Source: Flavobacterium sp. KACC 22761
Lineage (GTDB): Bacteria > Bacteroidota > Bacteroidia > Flavobacteriales > Flavobacteriaceae
Direction of reading: 5' to 3'
Length of the DNA stretch: 64,000 bases
Assembly: GCF_034058155.1 (NCBI RefSeq)
Contig: NZ_CP139148.1
Span: 4,960,001-5,024,000, forward strand
Below the pieces are notes generated by a model. That model was not told where the DNA came from and ran no database searches. It saw only the letters and a program-made list of their open reading frames with translations. The position numbers were made by a program, and so were the translations under genes. Below, in pieces: positions 31,274-39,178 of this stretch (positions within the stretch are counted from its first letter, which is position 1; each line of letters opens with the position of its first letter).

Positions 31274-33190
31274 ATGAAAAATTTTAATTTTAATACTGCT
31301 TTCAAAAGTCCTAAAAAAGGGCTTTTGATTACAGCTTTCCTAGTGGCACAATTAGGAATAGCGCAAGATAACCAAGAATTTAAAGGAACAATCGGAAAAA
31401 CGTTAGCCGATTCAAAAGAATATTGGCCAGAACCCGTAACTGCTCCAAAAGGTGCTCCAAATATTGTTTGGATTTTACTAGACGATGTTGGATTTGGAGC
31501 TTCTAGTGCTTTTGGAGGTTTAATCAATACGCCTACTTTTGAAAACTTAGCCAATAATGGTTTACGTTATACCAATTTTCACACTACCGCAATTTGTGCT
31601 CCAACGCGCGCCGCTTTATTAACGGGAAGAAACTCAGGAAGAGTTCACGTAAGTGGCTTTTCGCATACTATTTTATCGGCAGGATTTCCTGGTTGGGACG
31701 GAAGAATTCCATCAGATAAAGGAACAATCGCTGAGATTTTACGTGACAACGGCTATAACACTTTTGCAGTTGGAAAATACGGCGTTACGCCAGATGAAGA
31801 AGCTTCAGATGCTGGACCTTTCGACAGATGGCCAACTGGAAAAGGTTTCGATCATTTCTACGGATTCTTAGGTTCTCAAACCGATCAATACAATCCTGAT
31901 CTGGTAGAAGATCAAGTTCATATAAAACCAGACGGACGTCATTTGAATGAATTGATTACAGATAAAGCCATAAGCTATATTCAAAAACAGCAAAAAGCAG
32001 CGCCAGGAAAACCATTCTTTTTGTACTATGCACCGGGCGCAGCGCACGCACCTCATCAGGTTGCTACTAAATGGAGCGATCCTTATAGAGGAAAATTTGA
32101 TAAAGGCTGGGATGCTTACCGCGAAGAAGTTATTGCGAACCAAAAAAAATTGGGTGTAATTCCTGCTAATGCAGTTTTGCCAGAGCGCAATCCTTTGATA
32201 ACAGACTGGAAAAAATTATCTCCAGATCAGAAAAAAGTGTACGCGAGATTTATGGAAGTTTACGCAGGATTCCTGACTTATACTGATTATGAAGTTGGAC
32301 GCGTTGTAAATTATCTAAAAGAAAGCGGACAGCTAGATAATACCTTAATTTTTGTTGCCATTGGAGATAACGGAGCTAGTAAAGAAGGAACGACAGAAGG
32401 AACAATCAACCAAAGTTTGTTTTCTCAAGGAGTATCTGACGAGGAAAATTTGAAGAAAAACTTAGCTAATATCGACGAAATTGGAACTCCAAAAGGTTTA
32501 AATACAAATTATCCTTTAGGATGGGCTCAAGCAACAAACGTTCCGTTCAAAAACTGGAAACAAGACGCTCAATCTGAAGGAGGAACTCACAATCCGTTGA
32601 TTGTATTTTATCCAAACGGAATTAAAGACAAAGGTGGTATCAGAAATCAATACAGCCATGTAAACGATTTACTTCCAACGACATTGGATATTGTGGGAAT
32701 CAAAGCTCCAGAATACATCAAAGGAATTAAACAAGATATTATTCAGGGATCATCATTCAAAGCTTCTTTGGATAATCCAAAAGCAGAATCATTGCATAAA
32801 GTTCAATATTACTACATCTTTGGAAACAGAGCGATTTACAAAGATGGATGGAAAGCTGGAGCGGCACATTTACCAGATTCTTTTGCAGTGAAAAAATCGT
32901 TAGGAAGCAACCAAAAACCAGCCGAAAGCAATTTTGATGCTGATGTTTGGGAACTTTACAATCTAAATGAAGATTTTAACGAACGTAATAATCTTGCTGC
33001 GAAGTATCCTGAAAAATTAGCGGAGCTTAAAAAACTATTTGATGAACAAGCCAAAGAAAACAATGTTTACCCATTAATCGACTGGCAAGATGTTTACAAT
33101 AGAAGAATCCACAATACTGGAGCTGACAAAAACAAAACCCTTTCAGACTTAATCAAACAGGCTACAAAACCTGGAGGAAGTTCAAATTAA
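31274..33190 (+). CDS. Type I sulfatase 1 (arylsulfatase family)
   Basis: A 638-residue secreted or periplasmic sulfatase. A signal peptide is present (KGLLITAFLVAQLGIAQ). The formylglycine signature is C108-A-P-T-R-A-A-L-L-T-G-R, and the metal-binding DD of WILLDDVGFG and the late D-N of IAIGDNGASKEG type (here VAIGDNGASKEG) are present. It should remove sulfate from an ester and give free sulfate. No formylglycine-generating enzyme or anSME maturase is in the window, so it must be encoded elsewhere. The substrate is unknown; the SusCD pair and hydroxylase beside it hint at one imported organosulfate. Confidence 0.92.
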   Translation: MKNFNFNTAFKSPKKGLLITAFLVAQLGIAQDNQEFKGTIGKTLADSKEYWPEPVTAPKGAPNIVWILLDDVGFGASSAFGGLINTPTFENLANNGLRYTNFHTTAICAPTRAALLTGRNSGRVHVSGFSHTILSAGFPGWDGRIPSDKGTIAEILRDNGYNTFAVGKYGVTPDEEASDAGPFDRWPTGKGFDHFYGFLGSQTDQYNPDLVEDQVHIKPDGRHLNELITDKAISYIQKQQKAAPGKPFFLYYAPGAAHAPHQVATKWSDPYRGKFDKGWDAYREEVIANQKKLGVIPANAVLPERNPLITDWKKLSPDQKKVYARFMEVYAGFLTYTDYEVGRVVNYLKESGQLDNTLIFVAIGDNGASKEGTTEGTINQSLFSQGVSDEENLKKNLANIDEIGTPKGLNTNYPLGWAQATNVPFKNWKQDAQSEGGTHNPLIVFYPNGIKDKGGIRNQYSHVNDLLPTTLDIVGIKAPEYIKGIKQDIIQGSSFKASLDNPKAESLHKVQYYYIFGNRAIYKDGWKAGAAHLPDSFAVKKSLGSNQKPAESNFDADVWELYNLNEDFNERNNLAAKYPEKLAELKKLFDEQAKENNVYPLIDWQDVYNRRIHNTGADKNKTLSDLIKQATKPGGSSN

Positions 33191-33339
33191 GTATCGTCAA
33201 CCTTACTAAATAAATTATCAGAGCTGTTAAGCAAATTAATGGCTCTGGTATTAAATCATAAATATAAATTCTACTAAATCCATAGAATTAGGATTATTTA
33301 TTTTATTTTTACAACTACAACACTCTAAATCAAAAAGAT
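33191..33339. other. Short noncoding gap inside the sulfur operon
   Basis: It holds a weak CAGAGC/GCTCTG stem (33220-33248) and otherwise AT-rich sequence. TATTTATTTT-like words near 33297 could be a weak internal promoter, but I see no convincing -33 partner. Confidence 0.35.
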
Positions 33340-33459
33340 ATGAAACGAGTAGATTACGAAATCATCGGAAAAAAAATCATCGTAGGCGCGATTGTTTTTT
33401 TAGTGCCGCTATTTATTCTGGCGGGAGGTTTAGCATTAATTAATCAATTTTTAAAATAA
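33340..33459 (+). CDS. 39-residue single-pass membrane peptide
   Basis: The frame encodes 39 residues: a basic N-terminus (MKRVDYEIIGKK), one hydrophobic helix (IIVGAIVFLVPLFILAGGLA) and a short polar tail. The stop is 6 bases before the hydroxylase start, a typical operon spacing. I do not recognise a family. A small membrane partner of the adjacent membrane hydroxylase is plausible, but this is inference from position. Confidence 0.6.
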   Translation: MKRVDYEIIGKKIIVGAIVFLVPLFILAGGLALINQFLK

Positions 33460-33465
33460 GAAATC

Positions 33466-34518
33466 ATGGCAATAGTTCAAAGAGAAAAACTGACAAGAGA
33501 TTTGCTAATAAGTCTTTTTATATATTCATTGCCGGTAGTGGCAATTTTCCTTTATTTCAAATTAAGCAACAATTTGGTAAGCGAGTCGCATATTTCGCTT
33601 CCTGCTTTTTTAGAATTCTTAAAACCTGCTTTCGAGAACATCAGAACTTGGGGTCTAACGGTTTTTATGTTGGTTTTAGGAGTTATCGAATTTGCAGCAG
33701 GTTTATACGATGACGAATGGACTGGCGAAGAACGCAAAATAGATATCGTTTGTTTTCTTGCTCCAAAATTGCTTTTGCCACCAGTAATTGCATTTTTCAG
33801 CTTGACCGCTTTGCCATATTTGATTCCGAATTTGGCTAATTCACTTTCTTGGGTTCCATTCTGGGGAGGATTTTTCCTGATCGCCATTGCCGATGATTTG
33901 ACGCAATATTGGTACCATAGATTACATCACCAAGTTCCGTTTTTATGGCGTTTTCACAGAACACACCATTCGGCACCATACATGGGAATGGCGATGGCTT
34001 CTAGACAAAACTTTATTTACACTGTTCTCTTTTCTCAAATTTATTTGACTGCAACTTTGACTTATTTAGGTTTAGGATTACCAGCTTTGTTTGTTTTGGT
34101 GATCAAAAGTTTCATCACTTTGGGAGCGCATTCAAGCATTGCTTGGGACAAACCATTTTATAAATACAAAGTTTTGCATCCAATTGCATGGGTTTTAGAA
34201 CGTTTGATTTCTACTCCAGCAACGCATCACGCACATCATGCAGATACAAGCGGAGACGGCGTTGGACACTTTAAAGGAAACTTCGGGAATATGTTTTTCA
34301 TTTGGGACGTCATCTTCGGAACTGGATTAATCACTCGCAAATTCCCAGAATCGTACGGAACAAAATCATACAAACAAGAAGAATGGTACGCACAATTTTT
34401 ATGGCCAATTTTCAAATCGAAAAAAGAAGGAAGTTCTCTTGCTGAAGGTGTTTTATCACTTCCATCAAAACCAAAAGTTGTTGAAGAAACTCCTGCTCCA
34501 GTGTTAGAGCAAGTTTAA
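33466..34518 (+). CDS. Fatty-acid-hydroxylase/sterol-desaturase family membrane di-iron oxygenase
   Basis: A 350-residue multi-pass membrane protein (hydrophobic segments near 13-32, 63-82, 104-122, 130-142 and 178-215). It carries the three histidine clusters of the di-iron hydroxylase superfamily: HRLHH (151-155), HRTHH (164-168) and HHAHH near 252-258. Family members hydroxylate or desaturate fatty acids, sterols or carotenoids using O2. Here it sits between two sulfatases, so an imported lipid-like or aromatic organosulfate could be its substrate. The C-terminal 30 residues are Pro/Glu-rich and look disordered. Confidence 0.87.
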   Translation: MAIVQREKLTRDLLISLFIYSLPVVAIFLYFKLSNNLVSESHISLPAFLEFLKPAFENIRTWGLTVFMLVLGVIEFAAGLYDDEWTGEERKIDIVCFLAPKLLLPPVIAFFSLTALPYLIPNLANSLSWVPFWGGFFLIAIADDLTQYWYHRLHHQVPFLWRFHRTHHSAPYMGMAMASRQNFIYTVLFSQIYLTATLTYLGLGLPALFVLVIKSFITLGAHSSIAWDKPFYKYKVLHPIAWVLERLISTPATHHAHHADTSGDGVGHFKGNFGNMFFIWDVIFGTGLITRKFPESYGTKSYKQEEWYAQFLWPIFKSKKEGSSLAEGVLSLPSKPKVVEETPAPVLEQV

Positions 34519-34530
34519 TCTATAAAGACG

Positions 34531-35247
34531 ATGAAAAACTCAACTTTCAAAAATAGTTTGACAGCAATTGTATTGTTACTTGCAATTGCTGTTTTTTCGC
34601 AGAATAAAAGCGAAAATACGTTGACTTTAGATTCTTTTTATTCGAAAATCCAAAGCCAAAAAAATCCGCAGATTATTGATGCTAGAGGCCCTGATGAATT
34701 TGCTTTGAATCATATTATTGGAGCGGTAAATTTCAATTTGGAATCTAAAGATTATGCAAAGCAAGTTGCAAAATTAGACAAGGCAAAACCGGTTTTTATT
34801 TATTCCATTGGAGCGGGAAGAAGTGTTCAATTGCAAAATGAATTGCTTAAAAATGGTTTCTCTGAAGCATATAGTTTAGAAGGTGGCATTGCAAATTGGA
34901 TTGGTGGCGGAAAACCTTATTTTGCCAATTCCAAAAGCAAATTGACTCTGGCAGAATACAACAAAATCATTTCTGACAACAAAACGGTTTTGGTGGATAT
35001 TGGCTCTATTTATTGCGGTGCATGCAAAAAAGTAAAACCGATTCTCGAAACCATAAAAGCTCAATACGGAAGCAACTTGAAAATAGTTGAAATTGATTTG
35101 GAAGACAATACACAAGTCATTGCAGATTTGAAAACGATTAAAGTTTTTCCAACCTTAATTTTATATCAAAATGGAAAAATCATTCTTAAAAAAGAAGGTT
35201 CTGAAAATTTGAAAAATGAGGTTGACTTAGCTCTAGCTTCTAAATGA
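34531..35247 (+). CDS. Exported rhodanese-thioredoxin fusion with a substituted rhodanese active site
   Basis: A 238-residue protein with a signal peptide (residues 1-23, LLLAIAVFSQN). The rhodanese domain (about 30-130) has the fold words IIDARGPDEFALNHIIGAVN and LEGGIANWIGG. Its active-site loop reads YSIGAGRS, so the catalytic Cys is Ser92 and it cannot carry a persulfide. The thioredoxin domain (about 135-236) has an intact C162-G-A-C165 pair and the cis-Pro loop KVFPTLIL. It is 12 bases after the hydroxylase gene. It may handle thiols or sulfur in the periplasm, with the rhodanese as a binding module. Confidence 0.85.
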   Translation: MKNSTFKNSLTAIVLLLAIAVFSQNKSENTLTLDSFYSKIQSQKNPQIIDARGPDEFALNHIIGAVNFNLESKDYAKQVAKLDKAKPVFIYSIGAGRSVQLQNELLKNGFSEAYSLEGGIANWIGGGKPYFANSKSKLTLAEYNKIISDNKTVLVDIGSIYCGACKKVKPILETIKAQYGSNLKIVEIDLEDNTQVIADLKTIKVFPTLILYQNGKIILKKEGSENLKNEVDLALASK

Positions 35248-35258
35248 AACCAAAGTTT

Positions 35259-35428
35259 GTCAGGCTGAGCGAAGTCGAAGCCCGCGCAAGTAACTCTGTA
35301 ACGAAAATCCAATCTTTGTAGAGCTTCTTGCGGTCCTTCGACTTCGCTCAGGATGACAAAAACGTATTTATCCTACTTTATTGATACGTTCAAAAAATGA
35401 GAAAGATGCACTGCCGTGCATCTCTACA
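35259..35428. repeat. GTCAGG-family inverted pair and a GCACTG palindrome
   Basis: GTCAGGCTGAGCGAAGTCGA (35259-35278) is answered by a diverged complement (CTTCGACTTCGCTCAGGATG, from 35336). At about 35400-35428 follows a palindrome with the core GATGCACTGCCGTGCATC, related to 9798-9825. An open frame with a TTG start runs through the last part, but the sequence is repeat, so the next gene starts at 35462. Confidence 0.75.
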
Positions 35429-35461
35429 ATAAAATCTTTGTCTAAAACAACTCACCAAAAC

Positions 35462-37078
35462 ATGGCAACCTATAAAAAAATAACCAAGATTGTTATACCC
35501 ATTTTAATTGTTCTTTTTCTATTGGCATTATTCCTATTCTGGCCAATAAACACTGACGGAACTTTAATAAAATCAGATGAAAAACTTCTTGAAGGAAAAA
35601 GAGAATTTTTAGCTCAAAAAGATACCTCAACTTCTCAAAAAAAGCCAAATATTATTATTCTCCTTGCTGATGATTTAGGCAAATATGATATTTCATTATA
35701 CGGAGCAAAAGAAGTTCCAACGCCTCAAATTGATTCATTTGCCGCTTCTGGAGTTACTTTTACAGATGGTTACGTTTCGGCTTCTATTTGTTCGCCGTCG
35801 CGCGCAGGATTGCTTACGGGACGTTATCAAGAACGTTTTGGACATGAATATCAGCCCGGCGATCGTTATCCAAAAAATAACTTGGAATATTATGGTTTCA
35901 AATATTTGATAAATACTGACGGTTGGCGATTAAATCCGAAAATCAACTATCCAAATGAAGCGTCTATAGCCACGCAAGGTTTGCCACAATCTGAAATCAC
36001 TTTTGCTGATTTGGCGAAAAAACAAGGTTACAACACCGCGATAATCGGGAAATGGCATTTGGGTCACAACAAAGGATTTTTCCCTTTAGACCGAGGTTTC
36101 GATTATCATTACGGATTTTATCAGGCATTTTCATTATATGTTCCCGAAGATGATAATCCGGATATCATCAATCATCATCATAAAGATTTTACCGATAAAA
36201 CAATTTGGGGAAATGGACGTGTCGGAATTGGACAAATTCGTCGCGATACCACTATTATTCAGGAAAAAGCCTATTTGACCGAAAAATTTGCTGATGAAGC
36301 TGAAGCTTTTATCGACAAAAATAAAAACAAACCTTTTTTGCTTTACGTTCCGTTTAATGCGCCACATACGCCATTTCAGGTTCGTAAAAAATATTACGAT
36401 CGTTTCCCAAATGTAAAAGACGAAAACAAACGTGTGTATTATGCGATGATCAGCGCGCTTGATGATGCGATTGGAAGAATCAGAGCAAAAGTTAAAAAAG
36501 AAGGTTTAGAAGAAAACACGTTAATCATTTTTGCCAGCGACAACGGTGGCGCCGATTATACTTTTGCAACGACAAATGCGCCATTAAAAGGCGGTAAATT
36601 TTCGCATTTTGAAGGGGGAATCAATGTTCCGTTTGCACTTTCGTGGAAAGGAAAAATTAAACCGCATACCGTTTATAAAACTCCTGTAAGTTCTCTTGAT
36701 ATTTTTAGCACGATTGCCTCAGTTACGGGTTCTGGCTTGCCAAAAGATCGCGTTTATGATGGCGTTGATTTGATTGAAGTAGTAAACAATAATAAAGAAG
36801 CGCACAAAAATTTATATTGGCGTTCTGGCGATGCAAAAGCAATCAGAAGCGGAAATTGGAAATTGATTGTAAGCGGAAAAACTCATGAAACCTGGCTTTA
36901 TGATTTATCAAAAGACAAATCTGAAACGACAGATTTAGCTTCAAAAAACCCAGAAAAAGTAAAAGAATTGCAGACTGCGCTTCAAAATTGGGAAAAAGGT
37001 TTAATCAAACCGCTTTGGCCTAATTTGACTTATTATGAATTCGATTTTGGAAAACAAAAATACTTTGTGGATTTGTAA
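35462..37078 (+). CDS. Type I sulfatase 2
   Basis: A 538-residue sulfatase anchored by an N-terminal hydrophobic helix (about 8-26, KIVIPILIVLFLLALFLFW). I use the ATG at 35462 because the upstream in-frame TTG lies in a repeat. Formylglycine signature: C110-S-P-S-R-A-G-L-L-T-G-R, the most canonical of the three sulfatases here. Metal ligands LLADDLGKYD and FASDNGG are present, as is the GKWHLGH motif near 207. It follows the rhodanese-thioredoxin gene across a repeat-filled gap and is probably still in the first sulfur operon. Confidence 0.92.
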   Translation: MATYKKITKIVIPILIVLFLLALFLFWPINTDGTLIKSDEKLLEGKREFLAQKDTSTSQKKPNIIILLADDLGKYDISLYGAKEVPTPQIDSFAASGVTFTDGYVSASICSPSRAGLLTGRYQERFGHEYQPGDRYPKNNLEYYGFKYLINTDGWRLNPKINYPNEASIATQGLPQSEITFADLAKKQGYNTAIIGKWHLGHNKGFFPLDRGFDYHYGFYQAFSLYVPEDDNPDIINHHHKDFTDKTIWGNGRVGIGQIRRDTTIIQEKAYLTEKFADEAEAFIDKNKNKPFLLYVPFNAPHTPFQVRKKYYDRFPNVKDENKRVYYAMISALDDAIGRIRAKVKKEGLEENTLIIFASDNGGADYTFATTNAPLKGGKFSHFEGGINVPFALSWKGKIKPHTVYKTPVSSLDIFSTIASVTGSGLPKDRVYDGVDLIEVVNNNKEAHKNLYWRSGDAKAIRSGNWKLIVSGKTHETWLYDLSKDKSETTDLASKNPEKVKELQTALQNWEKGLIKPLWPNLTYYEFDFGKQKYFVDL

Positions 37079-37092
37079 TTATAACTTTTTAC

Positions 37093-37125
37093 AAACCCGA
37101 CAGGTTTTAAAAACCTGTCGGGTTT
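37093..37125 (+). terminator. Hairpin after sulfatase 2 (terminator-like repeat)
   Basis: AAACCCGACAGGTTTT pairs perfectly with AAAACCTGTCGGGTTT over a single-base loop, 15 bases after the sulfatase stop. No long T-run follows, but the stem is strong. Diverged relatives (CCTGTTAGG type) occur at 63719-63806, so this is also a dispersed repeat. Confidence 0.55.
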
Positions 37126-37145
37126 AGCGCACCTATCCAAAAATT

Positions 37146-37271
37146 AATTGCCTCCAGCTTTAGCTGGAGGTTTAAAATTTGAAGTGCAAAAGGCTTTAGC
37201 CAAACTTTTTATTTGGCTAAAGCCTTTTCTATTCGCAAATCAGTTACCTCCAGCTGAAGCTGGAGGCAATT
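37146..37271. repeat. 126-bp nested palindromic element, copy 2
   Basis: It has the same architecture as 3723-3847: AATTGCCTCCAGC-type end hairpins in inverted orientation and a central AAGGCTTTAGCCAAA / TTTGGCTAAAGCCTT stem. Loops and linkers differ while the stems are kept; even a base change in the right end (CAGCTGAAGCTGG) only alters the loop. It ends 35 bases before the transporter gene. Confidence 0.85.
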
Positions 37272-37306
37272 GAAATAAAATTTTAGAATAATCAAATTAA
37301 AAATAA

Positions 37307-38566
37307 ATGTCAACTCAAACTAAACAATTTAATATTCACGAAGACTGGACCGTAGTAATTCTCGGATTTTTAATCATTGGGATTTCACTTTTTATCTTTC
37401 TTCCCGAAGTTCCCGTTTTCAGTTGGTCAAATAGTACCGATTTGAAAACGAAAATATTTGATTTTGAAAACCTAAAAGTTCTTCTGATTCAATTTATATA
37501 TCTGATTTCAATCGGGACTTTAGGCGTTTTTTTAATTGGAAAATCAGTTAAATATTTTCTGCTGACTTTTCCATTATTGTATATTTTAACTTTGATTGCC
37601 TTAATTCTGGCGGGAAATTCGGCTATAAAATCTATCAATTTAGAAGCTGTCATTTTCAGTTTGATAATTGGTTTAGCAATTGGGAATTTCTTCAAACTTC
37701 CTGACTGGTTTCGCTCGGCACTATCTACAGAATTATTCGTCAAAATCGGATTGGTTTTATTGGGAACCAGTGTAATTTTCTCTGATATTTTAAAAGCCGG
37801 TTCGCTCGGATTAATTCAAGCTTTGGTTGTTGTTTTGTCTGTCTGGTATTTTGCCTTTTGGCTTTGCCGAAAATTAAAAGTCGATGACGAATTAACGATG
37901 ATGATTTCCAGCGCCGTATCCATCTGCGGGGTTTCTGCCGCGATTGCAACTTCGGGCGCTATCAAAGGTGATTCTAAAAAACTGTCTTATGTCATTTCTA
38001 TTGTTTTGGTAACCGCCATTCCAATGATGATTTTCATGCCGATAATTGCAAAATATTTCAACTTTCCTGAAGAAGTTACTGGCGCTTGGCTCGGCGGAAG
38101 TATTGACACTTCGGGAGCTGTTGTGGCTTCTGGAACTTTAGTAGGCGAAACGGCTTTAAAAATCAGTACGATTGTAAAATTTTCGCAGAATGTTTTATTA
38201 GGTTTGGCAGCATTTGCAATTTCGGTTTATTGGACTTACACACATAATAAATCGGCGGAAGCTTTAGAATCAAAACCTACTTTAAAAGTAATTTGGGAAC
38301 GCTTTCCAAAATTTGTTATTGGCTTTATTCTAGCTTCTCTCCTATTTTCATTTTTTATTACTTCAGAAGTTCGCGATTCTGTAAAAGACAGTTTGAAAAA
38401 TTTGCAAGGAATCTGGTTTGCTTTGGCTTTTACTAGCATTGGTTTAGAAACTAATTTTAAAGATTTATTTGCTAACAATAGTCGTAAACCGTTGTATGCT
38501 TTTTTATTGGCGCAATTATTTAATGTTATTGTTACGCTGATTATCGCTTTTTTCTTGTTTGGATAA
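37307..38566 (+). CDS. YeiH-family putative sulfate/anion transporter
   Basis: A 419-residue membrane protein with about ten or more helices. I recognise the YeiH family (Cons_hypoth698) from LFVKIGLVLLGTSVIFSDI, SSAVSICGVSAAIATSGAIKG, GGSIDTSGAVVASG and ISTIVKFSQNVLLG. Family members are annotated as putative sulfate exporters, without strong experimental support. After two sulfatases, movement of sulfate or sulfite across the inner membrane fits well; direction is unknown. It is the last gene before the second cysteine leader. Confidence 0.85.
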   Translation: MSTQTKQFNIHEDWTVVILGFLIIGISLFIFLPEVPVFSWSNSTDLKTKIFDFENLKVLLIQFIYLISIGTLGVFLIGKSVKYFLLTFPLLYILTLIALILAGNSAIKSINLEAVIFSLIIGLAIGNFFKLPDWFRSALSTELFVKIGLVLLGTSVIFSDILKAGSLGLIQALVVVLSVWYFAFWLCRKLKVDDELTMMISSAVSICGVSAAIATSGAIKGDSKKLSYVISIVLVTAIPMMIFMPIIAKYFNFPEEVTGAWLGGSIDTSGAVVASGTLVGETALKISTIVKFSQNVLLGLAAFAISVYWTYTHNKSAEALESKPTLKVIWERFPKFVIGFILASLLFSFFITSEVRDSVKDSLKNLQGIWFALAFTSIGLETNFKDLFANNSRKPLYAFLLAQLFNVIVTLIIAFFLFG

Positions 38567-38575
38567 TTTCTTTTA

Positions 38576-38747
38576 GCCACGAATTCCACCAATTTTCACA
38601 AATTTAATTCGTATTAATTCGTGTAATTCGTGGCGGACTACCCTGTTTGTCATTACTAAACTTTGACAAAGTTCTTCCTAATCTTTTTGCCACAAATTTC
38701 ATCAATTTCCACAAATTTAATTCGTGTTAATTCGTGTAATTCGTGGC
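38576..38747. repeat. Two GCCACGAATT-family palindromic repeats
   Basis: Bases 38576-38634 and 38689-38747 are 59-base imperfect palindromes. The arms are GCCACGAATTCCACC with GTGTAATTCGTGGC and GCCACAAATTTCATC with GTGTAATTCGTGGC. Both are in the same orientation and lie just upstream of the second sulfur-operon promoter. They belong to the family at 23251-23428. Confidence 0.75.
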
Positions 38748-38794
38748 AAATCATTTCGCTCTCACTTCTTTTTTCAAAAAAAAATCAAGATAAA

Positions 38795-39178
38795 TTTGGT
38801 TTTTACAATATTAAACATAACTTTGTCTATAGAACTAGTAGAGTTTAATATTTAAAACTTGCATTTTGAAAACAATAGCACACAGAACGTCTTTCATTCT
38901 TCCTAAAAATTACGCCTATAACACTATTTGTTATATGTGTAGCTGTTGTTAATTCTCCTATTCGTTTGTTATGATTTTGCCTAATTCAAAATCGGAACAA
39001 ACCCCACTTTTACTTCAATTTTATTTACAGCATATTTTGCAATTCGCTTCAAACGAAGTTGCTCCATACTATTATATCATTAAGAAAAAAAGGAATTTCT
39101 GCGGCAACAGAAAACCGTCAATTAAAGAACATTTATCACTTTCAAAACAAAAAAACAACAAACAAAAAGCATTTTAAA
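38795..39178 (+). promoter_or_regulatory. Long regulatory leader of the sulfatase-cysteine-encapsulin operon, cysteine-leader copy 2
   Basis: TTTG (38795-38798), exactly 19 bases, TAACTTTG (38818-38825), then TCTATAGAACTAGTAGAGTT. About 350 transcribed bases precede the sulfatase ATG. It matches the leader at 26102-26624 module by module: CATTCTTCCTAAAAA, hairpin TATAACA-loop-TGTTATA (38917-38935), micro-ORF MCSCC (38935-38952), CGGCAA-loop hairpin (39096-39113), and the identical 19-mer at 39122-39140. Between modules the sequence has diverged, so the modules look selected. I infer cysteine-responsive control. Confidence 0.7.
38935..38952 (+). CDS. Micro-ORF MCSCC (cysteine leader peptide candidate)
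   Basis: ATG TGT AGC TGT TGT TAA encodes Met-Cys-Ser-Cys-Cys. It is the positional equivalent of MCFCC at 26255, beginning on the last base of the same conserved hairpin. Three of five codons are Cys. An alternative is that this is only a conserved RNA structure whose sequence happens to read as Cys codons. Confidence 0.55.
   Translation: MCSCC

Noticed and set aside
35381..35461. TTG start for sulfatase 2
   Set aside because: The frame reads through a dispersed palindromic repeat. The ATG at 35462 opens into the membrane anchor.
39059..39178. N-terminal extension of sulfatase 3 by 40 residues
   Set aside because: The extension lies in the conserved leader, including its hairpin and 19-mer. 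The ATG at 39179 gives a normal signal peptide.
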